Below are positions 24,946 through 33,938 of a DNA stretch of 64,000 bases, one piece after another. A model generated the notes under the pieces. That model had not been told where the DNA came from, searched no databases, and saw nothing but the letters and a program-made list of their open reading frames with translations. The position numbers and the translations under genes are program-made. Position 1 is the first letter of the stretch, and every line of letters starts with the position of its first letter. The stretch is from positions 35,785 to 99,784 of the forward strand of contig NZ_JARZHH010000043.1 of assembly GCF_029946515.1 (NCBI RefSeq). Reading direction: 5' to 3'. Source of the stretch: Polyangium sp. 6x1 (GTDB lineage: Bacteria; Myxococcota_A; Polyangia; Polyangiales; Polyangiaceae).

Positions 24946-27900
24946 TCAAGAAGCTCGCTCCATCACGAGCCGCAAGAGGGGCGGGAGCCTTCGCACGTCG
25001 CCCGGCACCTTGATGGAGGGGCCGCCGACCACCGAGCTCATGACGCACATGCCGGCGCGCGGCAGATGCTCCATCCAGTACACGTCGAACTTGTCCTCGT
25101 GCGCGACGCGCCGCAAGAAAGGTTCGAGCGGCAGCACGAGCCCCTCGCGCCACCGCGCCAGGTACGTCACGTTCGCGAGCCGCATCGGGCTGTTCAGCCC
25201 GAGCCGCCGCCGCGTGCCCGTGTTGAACGGGCCCGTGTGGTCGATGAACTCGACGGTCTGCAGATCCCCGTAGAGATCCGGCTCCGTCTTCTCGACCGTG
25301 ACGAGCGTCCACGCGCAGAGCGGCCGTAGCGCCCGGAGGAGCGTGCGCGTCATCTGCTCGAACTCGGGCAGATCGGCCGCCGCGCGGGCCTCGTTGTAGT
25401 GACCGTGCGCGAAGCTGTTGCGCTCGACCTGCATCAGGTTCGAGAGCGTCTCGAACGTCTGGTTCTGCGAGAGCCGGACGCCGAGCACGTCACGCACGAG
25501 CGCGCCGATCGGATCGTCGCGCCCTTCAAAACCCTTCGCCGCGGCCCGCGCGATCTCTCGCCAGGTCCCGAGCGCGAAGCCGTCGCGACCGCCGTGCCGC
25601 TTGTAGAGCTCGACCATCGCGTCGAACCCCGGCGCGACCTCGCTTCCCTCGGCCGGCCGCCGCGCGAAGTACGCCGAGAGCAGCACGGTCGCGATGAACC
25701 GCCACGTGCCCTCGAGCACGTCGAAGAGCATCTTCACGCGCTCGATCGCGCTCGACGCGGCGATCGCCGCGTGCACGCGCCCCGAGATCGGATACGGCAG
25801 CCCGCCGCTGAGCGCCGAGAGCACCCCGTGCGGATCGGCGCACTCGCGCGCGAGCTCCTGCGCCCGCGTCTGCACGTCGCCGTGCAAGACCTCCCACGAG
25901 AGCGTGCGCGGCAGCTCCACCTTGCCGTCGAGGATCGGCGGCCGCGCGTGCCAGTCGCACTGCACCGCACTACCGAGCGCCACCGCATCGACCTTGCGCG
26001 TCACGCACGCCGCCACCACGCCCGGCGCCATCGGCGCGACGAACGCCGCTTGCCCCGCGTGCGTCGCCGCCACGGCCGCGAGCTCCTTCTCCAGCGCCGC
26101 GATCACGTGCGGGCCCACCGCTTCGAGCGCCTTCTGCTCCTCGATCGCGAAGAGCAGCGTCGTCCGCTTCGCGTCGATCGACGCGCCGAGGACCTCTTGC
26201 ACGCTCGACACGCGCGCGCCCGGCACGCTCGAACGCAGCGCGGCGACCGTTTGCCCCGACGACTCCGAGAACGCGGTCATCGCGTGCAACGCGAGCTCGA
26301 GCTCGCGCCCCGCGTCGCTCCCATCACCGGAAAGCGTCCAGTATCCGCAGGCGAACGATCGCCCCTCCGCCGCCGTGCGCGCCGACGCAACCGCCGCGCG
26401 CCCCTTCTCCGCGATCTCTGCGGCCTCGCCGGTCACGAGCGCCACGGCCGATTCCTCGACGAGCCCCACCGCGACGCTCGGCGAGCCTCGATGCATCGCC
26501 ACCGCCGCGATCGCGCCCGGCGGATACTCCGCGCCGCCCGCGCGCGTGGCCGACGGCTGCGCCTTCACGAGCAGGAGCGCGCCGCTGCGCTTGCGCTGCA
26601 GGAACGAAGCGATCTCCTGCTCGAGCCCCGCGCGCCCGAGCAAACCCGTCGTCGCGTCCACGGTCCCCGCGGGCACCGTCGGCGTCACGTAGCGCCGATC
26701 CACCATCGTCGCGCGCATGCCTCCGACCTGCACGAACGTCCCGTGCACGAGCGCCGCCTCCTCGCCTCGCGCGAGGGAGTGCGCGCCGACCTGCACGGGC
26801 ACGCTGCACTCGGTGCGACGCCGGAGCCACCAGCGCACGCCGTCGTGCCGCAGCGTCGCGGCGAGGCGCGAGGCCACGTCGGGATACACGAGCTCGTTGC
26901 GCTCGTCGCCCACACGCTCGACGCGCCCGAGCCGCAGCACGCCCACCGGCGAAAGCCGCAGCTCGAACAGGCCGCCGTCCCGCGTCTCCACGCGCAGCCG
27001 ATCGGGCGCGTTCACCTCACCGCGCCAGAGCGAGAACGCAGGCGACGCGCTCAGCCACAACGTCGCGCCTCCCACGGTGTACGTGCGGAGCTCCGCGCCG
27101 GGCGCCTCCGCGCCGCTGTCGCTCTTCTCGCGTGGCGCCTCGGCGTCCCCCGGCGCGGTTGGTCCTGGCCGGACGTTCATCGGCGTATCGGCGTCCAGGG
27201 TCGGCAGCGACGCGCGCGGCGGCGCCGCCTCGACGCGCATCGAGCCTGGGATTTGCGAGCGCTCGACGTCCGGCACGGCTTCGAGCAAGGCCGTGAGAAA
27301 CGCCTCGGCCGTAGGAAACCTCTCGCCGCGATCGCGCGTCATCGCGCGCCGCACCACGCTCCGCAGCGCCTCGGGCAGCCCTGGCACGAGCGTCCCGAGC
27401 TCGGGCGGATCTCGATGGCAGATGGCGATGACGAGCCGCGCGAACGTCGTCTCCGAGAACGGCGGCGCGCCGGCGAGCGCCTCGTACAGGATCGCGCCCA
27501 TCGACCAGATGTCCGTGCGCGGATCGATGTCGTCCTGCGCCTCGATCTGCTCGGGCGACATGTAGAACGGCGTCCCCACCGGCGTCCCCACGCGCGTCAG
27601 CGGATCCTGCGCGGACAGGTTCGACGCCGCCACGAGCTCCGCCTCGCTGCCGAGCACTTTCGAGAGACCGAAGTCGACGATCTTGACGTGCGTCTTTCCG
27701 TCATCGGCATCGACGAGGAAGACGTTCTGCGGCTTCAGGTCGCGGTGCACCACGCCTGCCGCGTGCGCGCGCCGGAGCCCGCGCAGCGCCTGGGCCGCGA
27801 TCGCCACCGCTTGCGCCACGCTCATCCGACCGAGTCGTCGCAAGCGCGTCGCGAGATCCTCGCCTTGCAGGAGCTCCATCACGAGGAACGGCTCTCCTGC

Positions 27901-28227
27901 CTCCGTCTCTCCCGTGTCGAAGATCTGCACGATGTGCGCGCTCTCGACCGCCGACACCGCGCGCGCCTCCCGGTGGAAGCGCGCCCGCACCGATGCATCC
28001 GCGCCTGCCGGCGTGCGGAGGAACTTGAGGGCGACGCGCTTGCCGATCGCGACGTTCTGCGCCTCGTAGACGCTCCCCATCCCGCCGCGCCCGATCAGGC
28101 GCAGGACCCTGTACTTCCCGGCGGCAAGCGTGCCGATTCGAGGGTCCGTCCCGCTGCTCTCCGCGCCCGTCACACGTAGGCCCGTCCCTGCGCGGCTCCG
28201 TGCCGCCACTCTGTATCGGGCCACCAT
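24946..28227 (-). CDS. Ser/Thr kinase with degenerate FHA- and GGDEF-like regions and HEPN-like C-terminus
   Basis: The protein is 1093 aa from ATG 28227; GTG 28173 is an alternative start. Residues about 35-310 are a canonical kinase: IGRGGMGSVYEA, VALKFL, VVHRDLKPQNVFL near 160, DFGLSKV and GTPFYMSPEQ. About 390-510 looks like a decayed FHA domain (VLRLGRVERVGDERNELVYPD). From about 523 a GGDEF-family entry motif (VDATTGLLGRAGLEQEI) begins a domain that lacks the GGDEF loop itself. The C-terminal part (about 800-975) is helical and contains VERNSFAHGH. Its RNSFAH (25405-25422) fits the R-x4-H motif of HEPN ribonucleases, including the polar residue right after Arg. The last about 120 residues are beta-rich and unassigned. 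It is first in a three-gene operon. Confidence 0.88.
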   Translation of the reverse strand: MVARYRVAARSRAGTGLRVTGAESSGTDPRIGTLAAGKYRVLRLIGRGGMGSVYEAQNVAIGKRVALKFLRTPAGADASVRARFHREARAVSAVESAHIVQIFDTGETEAGEPFLVMELLQGEDLATRLRRLGRMSVAQAVAIAAQALRGLRRAHAAGVVHRDLKPQNVFLVDADDGKTHVKIVDFGLSKVLGSEAELVAASNLSAQDPLTRVGTPVGTPFYMSPEQIEAQDDIDPRTDIWSMGAILYEALAGAPPFSETTFARLVIAICHRDPPELGTLVPGLPEALRSVVRRAMTRDRGERFPTAEAFLTALLEAVPDVERSQIPGSMRVEAAPPRASLPTLDADTPMNVRPGPTAPGDAEAPREKSDSGAEAPGAELRTYTVGGATLWLSASPAFSLWRGEVNAPDRLRVETRDGGLFELRLSPVGVLRLGRVERVGDERNELVYPDVASRLAATLRHDGVRWWLRRRTECSVPVQVGAHSLARGEEAALVHGTFVQVGGMRATMVDRRYVTPTVPAGTVDATTGLLGRAGLEQEIASFLQRKRSGALLLVKAQPSATRAGGAEYPPGAIAAVAMHRGSPSVAVGLVEESAVALVTGEAAEIAEKGRAAVASARTAAEGRSFACGYWTLSGDGSDAGRELELALHAMTAFSESSGQTVAALRSSVPGARVSSVQEVLGASIDAKRTTLLFAIEEQKALEAVGPHVIAALEKELAAVAATHAGQAAFVAPMAPGVVAACVTRKVDAVALGSAVQCDWHARPPILDGKVELPRTLSWEVLHGDVQTRAQELARECADPHGVLSALSGGLPYPISGRVHAAIAASSAIERVKMLFDVLEGTWRFIATVLLSAYFARRPAEGSEVAPGFDAMVELYKRHGGRDGFALGTWREIARAAAKGFEGRDDPIGALVRDVLGVRLSQNQTFETLSNLMQVERNSFAHGHYNEARAAADLPEFEQMTRTLLRALRPLCAWTLVTVEKTEPDLYGDLQTVEFIDHTGPFNTGTRRRLGLNSPMRLANVTYLARWREGLVLPLEPFLRRVAHEDKFDVYWMEHLPRAGMCVMSSVVGGPSIKVPGDVRRLPPLLRLVMERAS

Positions 28228-28290
28228 CGCCCTTCGAGGTCAACGATCATTCTCAGCCCCCCGTGATCCGGGACACGGAGGGGCCTCCGG

Positions 28291-28559
28291 AACCGCAACA
28301 CGTATCGGTTCTGGTCCTCCCCCCCACGACACGAACCGCAACGCGTATCGGTTCTGGTCCTCCCCCCCACGACACGAACCGCAACGCGTATCGGTTCTGG
28401 TCCTCCCCCCACGACACGAACCGCAACGCGTATCGGTTCTGGTCCTCCCCCCCACGACACGAACCGCAACGCGTATCGGTTCTGGTCCTCCCCCCCACGA
28501 CACGAACCACAACGCGTATCGGTTTTGGTCCTCCCCCCCACGACACAAACCGTAACGCG
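28291..28559. repeat. 43-bp tandem repeat array (six units plus a partial)
   Basis: Units start at 28291, 28334, 28377, 28419, 28462, 28505 and 28548 (partial). The period is 43 bp, except one 42-bp unit that lost a C from its run of seven. Each unit contains AACCGCAACGCGTATCGGTT, in which AACCG and CGGTT are inverted around 10 bp, followed by TCTGGTCC, a C-run and ACGACACG. The middle units are identical and only the outermost copies show substitutions. The period is not a multiple of three and no gene fits it, so it is non-coding. It fills the 422-bp gap between the kinase start (28227) and the next plus-strand gene (28650), where promoters for both should lie. Confidence 0.92.
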
Positions 28560-28649
28560 GTGGACCAGCACAAGTGGATGGGAGTTCCGGTATGCTCGTC
28601 GAAGGCGGTGGGATGGGAACGCGCCCTCCGCGACGTTGTCAGGAGCCGT

Positions 28650-28961
28650 ATGGGAGACACGCACAAGGATTTGGTCTTCTCGATCCCCCTGCCCGGAGGC
28701 CGTGTCGCGCGGGTGCCGATCGACGTGCTCGAGCAATACGTCGACCCGGCCGCGCGGCTCGCGCACGGCGCCGAGCCCGAAGAAGAAGACGTGACCGCGC
28801 ACTCGATGTCGGTCGATCCCACGACCGGCGCCAGCGTCTGGCACACCGACTGGGAGCTCGGGCAATGCGATTACACGGACGAGAACGGCTTTCCGCAGTC
28901 CGCCTACGCCTGGCACCGCCACCCGCTCGGCAACGAGTACACCGAAATCTACCAGAAGTGA
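28650..28961 (+). CDS. Small acidic protein of unknown function
   Basis: I chose ATG 28650 because AGGAG (28641-28645) precedes it at 4 bp and the sequence upstream is repeat DNA; this gives 103 aa. The N-terminus (DLVFSIPLPGGRVARVPIDVLEQYVD) resembles a short beta-helix unit. The middle is acidic (AEPEEEDVTAH) and the C-terminus is aromatic and His-rich (WHTDWELGQCDY, AYAWHRHPLGNEYTE). There is no signal peptide. I do not recognise the family. The stop overlaps the GTG start of the next gene (GTGA), indicating co-translation. Confidence 0.75.
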   Translation: MGDTHKDLVFSIPLPGGRVARVPIDVLEQYVDPAARLAHGAEPEEEDVTAHSMSVDPTTGASVWHTDWELGQCDYTDENGFPQSAYAWHRHPLGNEYTEIYQK

Positions 28962-30217
28962 GCTCGACCCCTCGCCCCCCCGAGCCCCGTCGCCGAGGGC
29001 GCCTGCTCCGCGCGGCGCTCGGCGCTTCCTTCCTCCTCCCCCTCGCGTTTTCTGCCTGCCTCGAGCCGGGGTATCCGCTGGCCCCGAGCGGGCAGGTCGA
29101 CATCCGCGTCCACGTCGCGGGCTCGCTCTTCGCAGCGGACACGCTCGACGAAGCCGGCAAGCCCGTCCTGCCGCGGCAACAACCCTTCTCGACCGGCGTC
29201 ACCTTGTTCCTCGCGGAGGGCGGCGCGCCGGCGTACGGCGGGTTCGTCACGGTACGCGTCGACCCGCCCGAGGCCCTCGTCCTCGAGCCTTTTCCGCAAG
29301 AGTCCGACCCCTCCTGCCACGAGGTCGACGGCGCGTTCCGATGCACCGCGTCGAGCGAAGGCTACGCGCGGTTCGTCGTCTCCTCCCAGAGCGACTGGTC
29401 CGGCAGCGCGTCGATCCTCGTGAGCTGGGCCGAGCAACTGAAGGAAGAGGCCATCGAGATCCGGCCGGCCGGCCTGCCCGACTCCGCCACGAACTTCACG
29501 ATGCTCGTCGCCGGCCTCGACGAGTCGCTCGACGGCGCCCGCGTCCTGCCGACCTTCCTCGCGCTCAAGTGCACCGTGGGCCCGCTGCCCGATGATCTGG
29601 GCTCCAAGTGGCGGCCCGGCGCCATCCGCTCGCGCGAGGCGTTCGTCCGCGCCACGCCGCCCTCGAACGCGCCCGGCGTCGTCGAGAACGCGCCCGTCAT
29701 CGTCGAGTCCCTCTTCAGCGAGGCCGCCCTCTCCACCACGGAAGACTGCGCCGAGCGCAAGACGCGCCTCCGTGTCCTGCTCGGCGCGACCGGCGAGAGC
29801 GAGCGCTTCTTCCTGTGCTTCAGCGACATCGGCGGCGAGGCCGACTTCGCGGTCACCTCGGGCCAGAAGCAGATCGATCCCGGCCCGAAGGTCCTCGTCG
29901 ATCCGGAGCCGCGCCTGCTCCGCGTCCGCGCGCTGCAGAGCGTCGTCAGCATGGGCGACGAGGTCGATCTCTTCGAGGTCAGCGCCTTCGACGTGAACCG
30001 CGTCCGGATCGTCATGCCCGTCGATCTCCGCGTCGACGACGATCAGGTCCTCGGCATCGATCAGGCCAGCGTGACGCTCGACAAGGAGCCGAACCCCGCG
30101 ACCGTCATCCCTGCCACGCCGAAATCCCCCGGCCCGGTTCGCCTCCACGTCACGCCGCGGCTCCTCTCGAGCCCGGATTGCGCCTCCGATCCGATCAGCG
30201 TCGTCGAAGCGCCCTGA
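28958..30217 (+). CDS. Lipoprotein of unknown function, beta-rich
   Basis: The frame is open far upstream, but GTG 28958, overlapping the stop of the preceding gene, gives a basic n-region, a hydrophobic stretch (ALGASFLLPLAF) and a lipobox ending SAC near residue 34. The total is 419 aa. The mature part consists mainly of predicted beta strands (VDIRVHVAGSLF, GGFVTVRVDPPEALVLEPFP, GYARFVVSSQSDWSGSASILVSW) with a few Cys. It looks like consecutive Ig-like sandwiches. No catalytic motif is recognised. It is 31 bp before the next gene, so it belongs to the same operon. Confidence 0.78.
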   Translation: MSSTPRPPEPRRRGRLLRAALGASFLLPLAFSACLEPGYPLAPSGQVDIRVHVAGSLFAADTLDEAGKPVLPRQQPFSTGVTLFLAEGGAPAYGGFVTVRVDPPEALVLEPFPQESDPSCHEVDGAFRCTASSEGYARFVVSSQSDWSGSASILVSWAEQLKEEAIEIRPAGLPDSATNFTMLVAGLDESLDGARVLPTFLALKCTVGPLPDDLGSKWRPGAIRSREAFVRATPPSNAPGVVENAPVIVESLFSEAALSTTEDCAERKTRLRVLLGATGESERFFLCFSDIGGEADFAVTSGQKQIDPGPKVLVDPEPRLLRVRALQSVVSMGDEVDLFEVSAFDVNRVRIVMPVDLRVDDDQVLGIDQASVTLDKEPNPATVIPATPKSPGPVRLHVTPRLLSSPDCASDPISVVEAP

Positions 30218-30248
30218 CCTTCGCACCGCCTTCCTCTCGAGCCGAGCG

Positions 30249-32567
30249 ATGAACCCCATGCGACAAGCCCCCCTCGCCGCCCCTCGCGTCCCCGACGAAA
30301 CCGCCTCGCGTCCCCGCCCTTCCCGCGCGTCGCTGTTCCGCTTCCTCGCGCTCGTCGGCGTCGCGGCTTCGCTCTCGCTCGCGGGCCCCGTCGCCGCGCA
30401 GGAGGAGGAGGACGACACCAGCAGCGACGAGAGCACCGACACGTCCGACGCCACGACCACGCGCGTCAACAAGACCACGGGCTCGGCCCCGATGCCCGCG
30501 GACTTCAGCGGCAGCCTGCAGATCGTGCGCGGCCCGGCGACCGCGAACGGCGGCGCCACGCCCGGCTCCGCGCCCGAGATCTTCCCCGAGGCGAGCCGGG
30601 TCTTCATGAGCGTCCGCGACACCGACCCCGTCCCGATCGAGACCGCGCGCCGCGGCGGCCCGTGGCTCTGCTCCTCGGGGCAATGCTCGACCACGCTCGG
30701 CGACGCCGGCCAGAGCCGCGTCGGCGACGACATGCTCCGCTCGATCAAGCTCCAGACGCCGACGCTCCCCTTGCCGCTCACGATCTGGGGCCGCCTCGAC
30801 GAGCAGGGCCGGCGCACGCTCGACTTCGACCCCGTCCTCCTCGGCCGCAGGGACTACCGCCACGTCTGCGCGTACCCGCCCATCGCGCCGAACGACAAAA
30901 CCGGCCCGCGCAAGGTCGAAAAGGCCCCGCTCTGTCGCGACGACGTCCCCGTCCCGCCCCTGCCCGACTCGGCCGAGGTCCTGCTCGGCATGCAGTGGCC
31001 CAAGCAGTCCGAGATGGCCGACTTCCGCTACCTCGCCATCGTCGACAGCTGCGGCAACGCCCGCGTCCAGCCCTTCCAGCGCACCTTCACCGTGCCCGTC
31101 TTCGAGGTCGCCTCCGGCGGCTGCGGCAAGGCCGACGGCAAGGTCCTTCGCATCTTCCCGAGCGGCGGCTGGCTCCGCGTCACCGCGTTCAACCTCGACA
31201 ACACCGCCGCCGGCACCGTCGTCAACGCCACCTACCGCGTCTCGGTCCCGCCGCTCGAGAACCTCGTCGAGTCGAACCCGGCGCGCATGCTCTTCCCCGA
31301 TCCGCAGCTCGAGGACCTCAAGGTCGACTGCGGCCCCGCGATGCGCAGGCCGTCGGGTTTCCCGTCCGCGCCGCCCTCGAGCCCGTCCGCGCCCCCGCCC
31401 GGCGTGAGGCCCTTGCAGGCCGCCGCCGCGCCCCCGCCCGACGCTGCGCCGAAGGCCGCCGCGCCCCGCGAGCCCGAGGCCTCGGGCGTCGCGCCGAAAG
31501 CCGCGCCAAACCCCGCGGACAAACCCGCCGTCCAGGCGGCCGCCAAGAAGCCCGGGCCCGCGCCGAAGACGTCGCCTGTCGCGCCGAGGACCTCGCCGAT
31601 GGGTCCGCCGCGGCCGTCGCTCCCGATGAAGGCCTCGGCGCCCGCGGGCCCCGGGCCGCAGCCGCTCGCGCACATGTCGCTCGTCATCGCGCCCGAGCCG
31701 CTCCGACAGGGCGTTTGTCGCGTCCGCCTCTCCGGCTCGACCAAGGGACGCCTCGTCGCCCCGCTCGCGCTCTACGTCTCGCTCACGCGCACCGATCGCA
31801 CCTCGAACGGCGCGCCGATCGAGCTCTTGAACGACCACAAGTGGATCGTCACGCCGAACTCGGCCGAGTTCCAGCTCCCGCCCCTCGCGGAGAACTTCGA
31901 CGGCGACTCGCGCCTAAGGCTCGCGGTCTACAGCGATCCTTTGAACACCGACGGAAAGGTCGTCCTCGTCTCCGACGCCACGCGCGTCGCCGCGTCCTTG
32001 CGCTCGGGCGGCGAGGCGACCCCCGAGGCCGCGCGCAGGCTCATCGGCTCGGCCACCATCCACTCCGTCCCGCTCTGCGGCGAGTCGAACTTCGAGACCC
32101 TCGAGGCCGCCGGCAGTTGCCTCCGCGCCTACCTCACGATCCCGGCCATGCTGGCGACGCTCCAGATCACGCGCGCCCCCTGGCTCGAACGACCCCTCGT
32201 CACGCGCAGCGTCCTCAGCGCCGTCGGCGTCGCCCTCGCCGTCGACAGCTACGACCCCGTGCGCCGCCGCGCCTTCCCCATCGCCGGCCAGCTCGGCGGC
32301 TCCATCCAGCAGCTCGGCGACGGCCGCGTGGGCCTCCTCGGCTACCTCGGCGTCGCCCCCACCATCCCGGTCCTCGGCGACGGCGGCAACACCACCTCGT
32401 TCGGCTTCCTCGCCGGCCTCGGCCTCTCCTACATCACGAACGAGAGCGGCCCCGACGAGGGCCTCAAGCCCGCGGCGTTCCTCTCCGTGGTCGTCCAGGT
32501 CGGACAGGCCACACCCCAAGTCTCGAGTTCTGGCAGGGCTGTGTTCGGTACTTACCAGGGGGAGTGA
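30249..32567 (+). CDS. Large exported protein with Pro/Ala-rich middle, unknown function
   Basis: The 772-aa protein has a long N-terminal region and a signal peptide (LFRFLALVGVAASLSLAGPVAAQ). After an acidic Ser/Thr tract comes a beta-rich domain (about 75-370), then a Pro/Ala/Lys low-complexity linker (about 375-480). A second beta-rich domain (about 480-772) follows, whose last part has porin-like alternation and Gly (VGLLGYLGVAPTIPVLGDGG, GFLAGLGLSYITNESG). It is probably periplasmic or outer-membrane associated. It lies directly downstream of a lipoprotein gene and overlaps a possible start of the following kinase gene. I recognise no family. Confidence 0.75.
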   Translation: MNPMRQAPLAAPRVPDETASRPRPSRASLFRFLALVGVAASLSLAGPVAAQEEEDDTSSDESTDTSDATTTRVNKTTGSAPMPADFSGSLQIVRGPATANGGATPGSAPEIFPEASRVFMSVRDTDPVPIETARRGGPWLCSSGQCSTTLGDAGQSRVGDDMLRSIKLQTPTLPLPLTIWGRLDEQGRRTLDFDPVLLGRRDYRHVCAYPPIAPNDKTGPRKVEKAPLCRDDVPVPPLPDSAEVLLGMQWPKQSEMADFRYLAIVDSCGNARVQPFQRTFTVPVFEVASGGCGKADGKVLRIFPSGGWLRVTAFNLDNTAAGTVVNATYRVSVPPLENLVESNPARMLFPDPQLEDLKVDCGPAMRRPSGFPSAPPSSPSAPPPGVRPLQAAAAPPPDAAPKAAAPREPEASGVAPKAAPNPADKPAVQAAAKKPGPAPKTSPVAPRTSPMGPPRPSLPMKASAPAGPGPQPLAHMSLVIAPEPLRQGVCRVRLSGSTKGRLVAPLALYVSLTRTDRTSNGAPIELLNDHKWIVTPNSAEFQLPPLAENFDGDSRLRLAVYSDPLNTDGKVVLVSDATRVAASLRSGGEATPEAARRLIGSATIHSVPLCGESNFETLEAAGSCLRAYLTIPAMLATLQITRAPWLERPLVTRSVLSAVGVALAVDSYDPVRRRAFPIAGQLGGSIQQLGDGRVGLLGYLGVAPTIPVLGDGGNTTSFGFLAGLGLSYITNESGPDEGLKPAAFLSVVVQVGQATPQVSSSGRAVFGTYQGE

Positions 32568-33877
32568 TAAGCTCGTCGACCAGGGACGCCCCCTCCCCCA
32601 CCCCCGTGCCGTATCCTGTCCAGCACCACGTGAACGAAGGAGATCTCGTCGCCGGACGTTACCGTCTCCTCCGCCCCATCGGGCGGGGCGCGATGGGTAC
32701 GGTCTGGGCCGGCCGGCACGAGCTGCTCGGGCGTGACTTCGCGCTGAAGTTCGCGAGCCTCCCGGTCCGCGCCGGCCCCGAGGCGCGCGCGCGTTTCCTC
32801 CACGAAGCGCAGGCCATCGGCCGCCTCCGCCATCCCAACGTGGTCGACGTCGCGGACTTCGGCGAGGTCGCCCCCGGCGGCGGCCTCTACCTCGCGATGG
32901 AGCTGCTCGAAGGCCAGTCGCTCGCCGCGCGCATCGAGGAGCAGGGCGCGCTCCGTCCGTCCGAGGCCGTCGCGATCGCGGCCGAGATCGCGCGCGGTCT
33001 CGCCGCCGCGCACGCCGCCGGCATCGTGCATCGCGACATCAAGCCCGAGAACATCTTCCTGTCGCGCGGAGCGCGTGGCGGCTTCGTGCCGAAGCTCCTC
33101 GACTTCGGCATCAGCAAACAGCAGCAAGCCGACGAGACCCTCGCCGCGATGAACGGCGTGCCCTTCGGAACCCCGGCGTACATGAGCCCCGAGCAAGCCC
33201 TCGGCGAGCTCGACGTCGATCACCGCTCCGACGTGTGGTCCCTCGGCGTCGTGCTGCACGAGATGATCGCCGGCAAGCACCCGTTCGTCGCGCCGAACTA
33301 CCAGGCGCTCATGACGAAGATCGCCGAGTCGCCCCCGCTTCCGCTCGACGCGTCGGTGCCGGAGGTCGTCCGCGGCATCGTGACGAAGTGCCTCCAGAAA
33401 AACCCCGCGGATCGGTTCGCCGACGCCGACGCCCTCGCCGGCGCGCTCGAGGACGCGCTCGCCAGGATCGGCCCTTCGAACGACGTCGCGATCGAGCGCC
33501 AGCGCGCGTTGCCTTCGTTGCGCCCCGCGAAAGCCTCCTCCCCGAAGCGTGGCCCCGCGCTCGCCGCCGTTGTCGTGGCGGCGGGCTTGCTCGCGGCCCT
33601 CGCCGTGGTTGGGCTCGGCGGAAGGCGTGAAGCCGATCCCCCTCCGCCTTCGCCTCCCCCGAGCGCGCCCAGGGCCGAGGCCCTTCCCACGCCGCAAGAA
33701 ACCGCGCTCCCCGCGGCGCCTCCGAGCGCTGCGCCCACGACCGCGACGGCGCAGTCTCCCGGGACGCCGCGCACCGCCAACGTCGTGACACACGCGCCTT
33801 CGGGATCGACCTCGGGAAAGCCCTCGGGTCCTGCGGGGAAACGCCCCACGACGAACGTCAACGACCCGGGTTTCTGA
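32564..33877 (+). CDS. Ser/Thr protein kinase with C-terminal TM and Pro-rich tail
   Basis: The kinase domain is complete: IGRGAMGTVWAGRHELLGRDFALKF, ELLEGQSLAARI, GIVHRDIKPENIFLS, DFGISKQQ and GTPAYMSPEQAL. After it, at about residue 330, lies a single TM helix (ALAAVVVAAGLLAALAVVG), then a Pro/Ala/Thr-rich tail likely outside the cytoplasm. The start is uncertain. GTG 32564 overlaps the previous stop and gives 437 aa. GTG 32606 or GTG 32630 (VNEGDLVAGRYRL, 415 aa) would begin nearer the kinase fold and are equally plausible. The topology resembles PknB-type receptor kinases without PASTA domains. The context is exported proteins of unknown role. Confidence 0.9.
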   Translation: MISSSTRDAPSPTPVPYPVQHHVNEGDLVAGRYRLLRPIGRGAMGTVWAGRHELLGRDFALKFASLPVRAGPEARARFLHEAQAIGRLRHPNVVDVADFGEVAPGGGLYLAMELLEGQSLAARIEEQGALRPSEAVAIAAEIARGLAAAHAAGIVHRDIKPENIFLSRGARGGFVPKLLDFGISKQQQADETLAAMNGVPFGTPAYMSPEQALGELDVDHRSDVWSLGVVLHEMIAGKHPFVAPNYQALMTKIAESPPLPLDASVPEVVRGIVTKCLQKNPADRFADADALAGALEDALARIGPSNDVAIERQRALPSLRPAKASSPKRGPALAAVVVAAGLLAALAVVGLGGRREADPPPPSPPPSAPRAEALPTPQETALPAAPPSAAPTTATAQSPGTPRTANVVTHAPSGSTSGKPSGPAGKRPTTNVNDPGF

Positions 33878-33938
33878 GCCCCACGCGACCCCGCCCAGAG
33901 GCGAAGCGTGGTACCATCGTCCGCCGAGGATTTCCGTT

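Noticed and set aside
25399..28179. 926-aa plus-strand open frame opposite the HEPN-tailed kinase
   Set aside because: Arg/His-rich antisense shadow with no recognisable domain.
28291..28559. Possible CRISPR array
   Set aside because: Repeats are head-to-tail without spacers, and there are no cas genes nearby.
28200..28649. Extended N-terminus of the small protein reading through the tandem repeat
   Set aside because: The repeat is open in several frames because it lacks stops, its period is not a multiple of three, and a good ribosome site marks the start at 28650.
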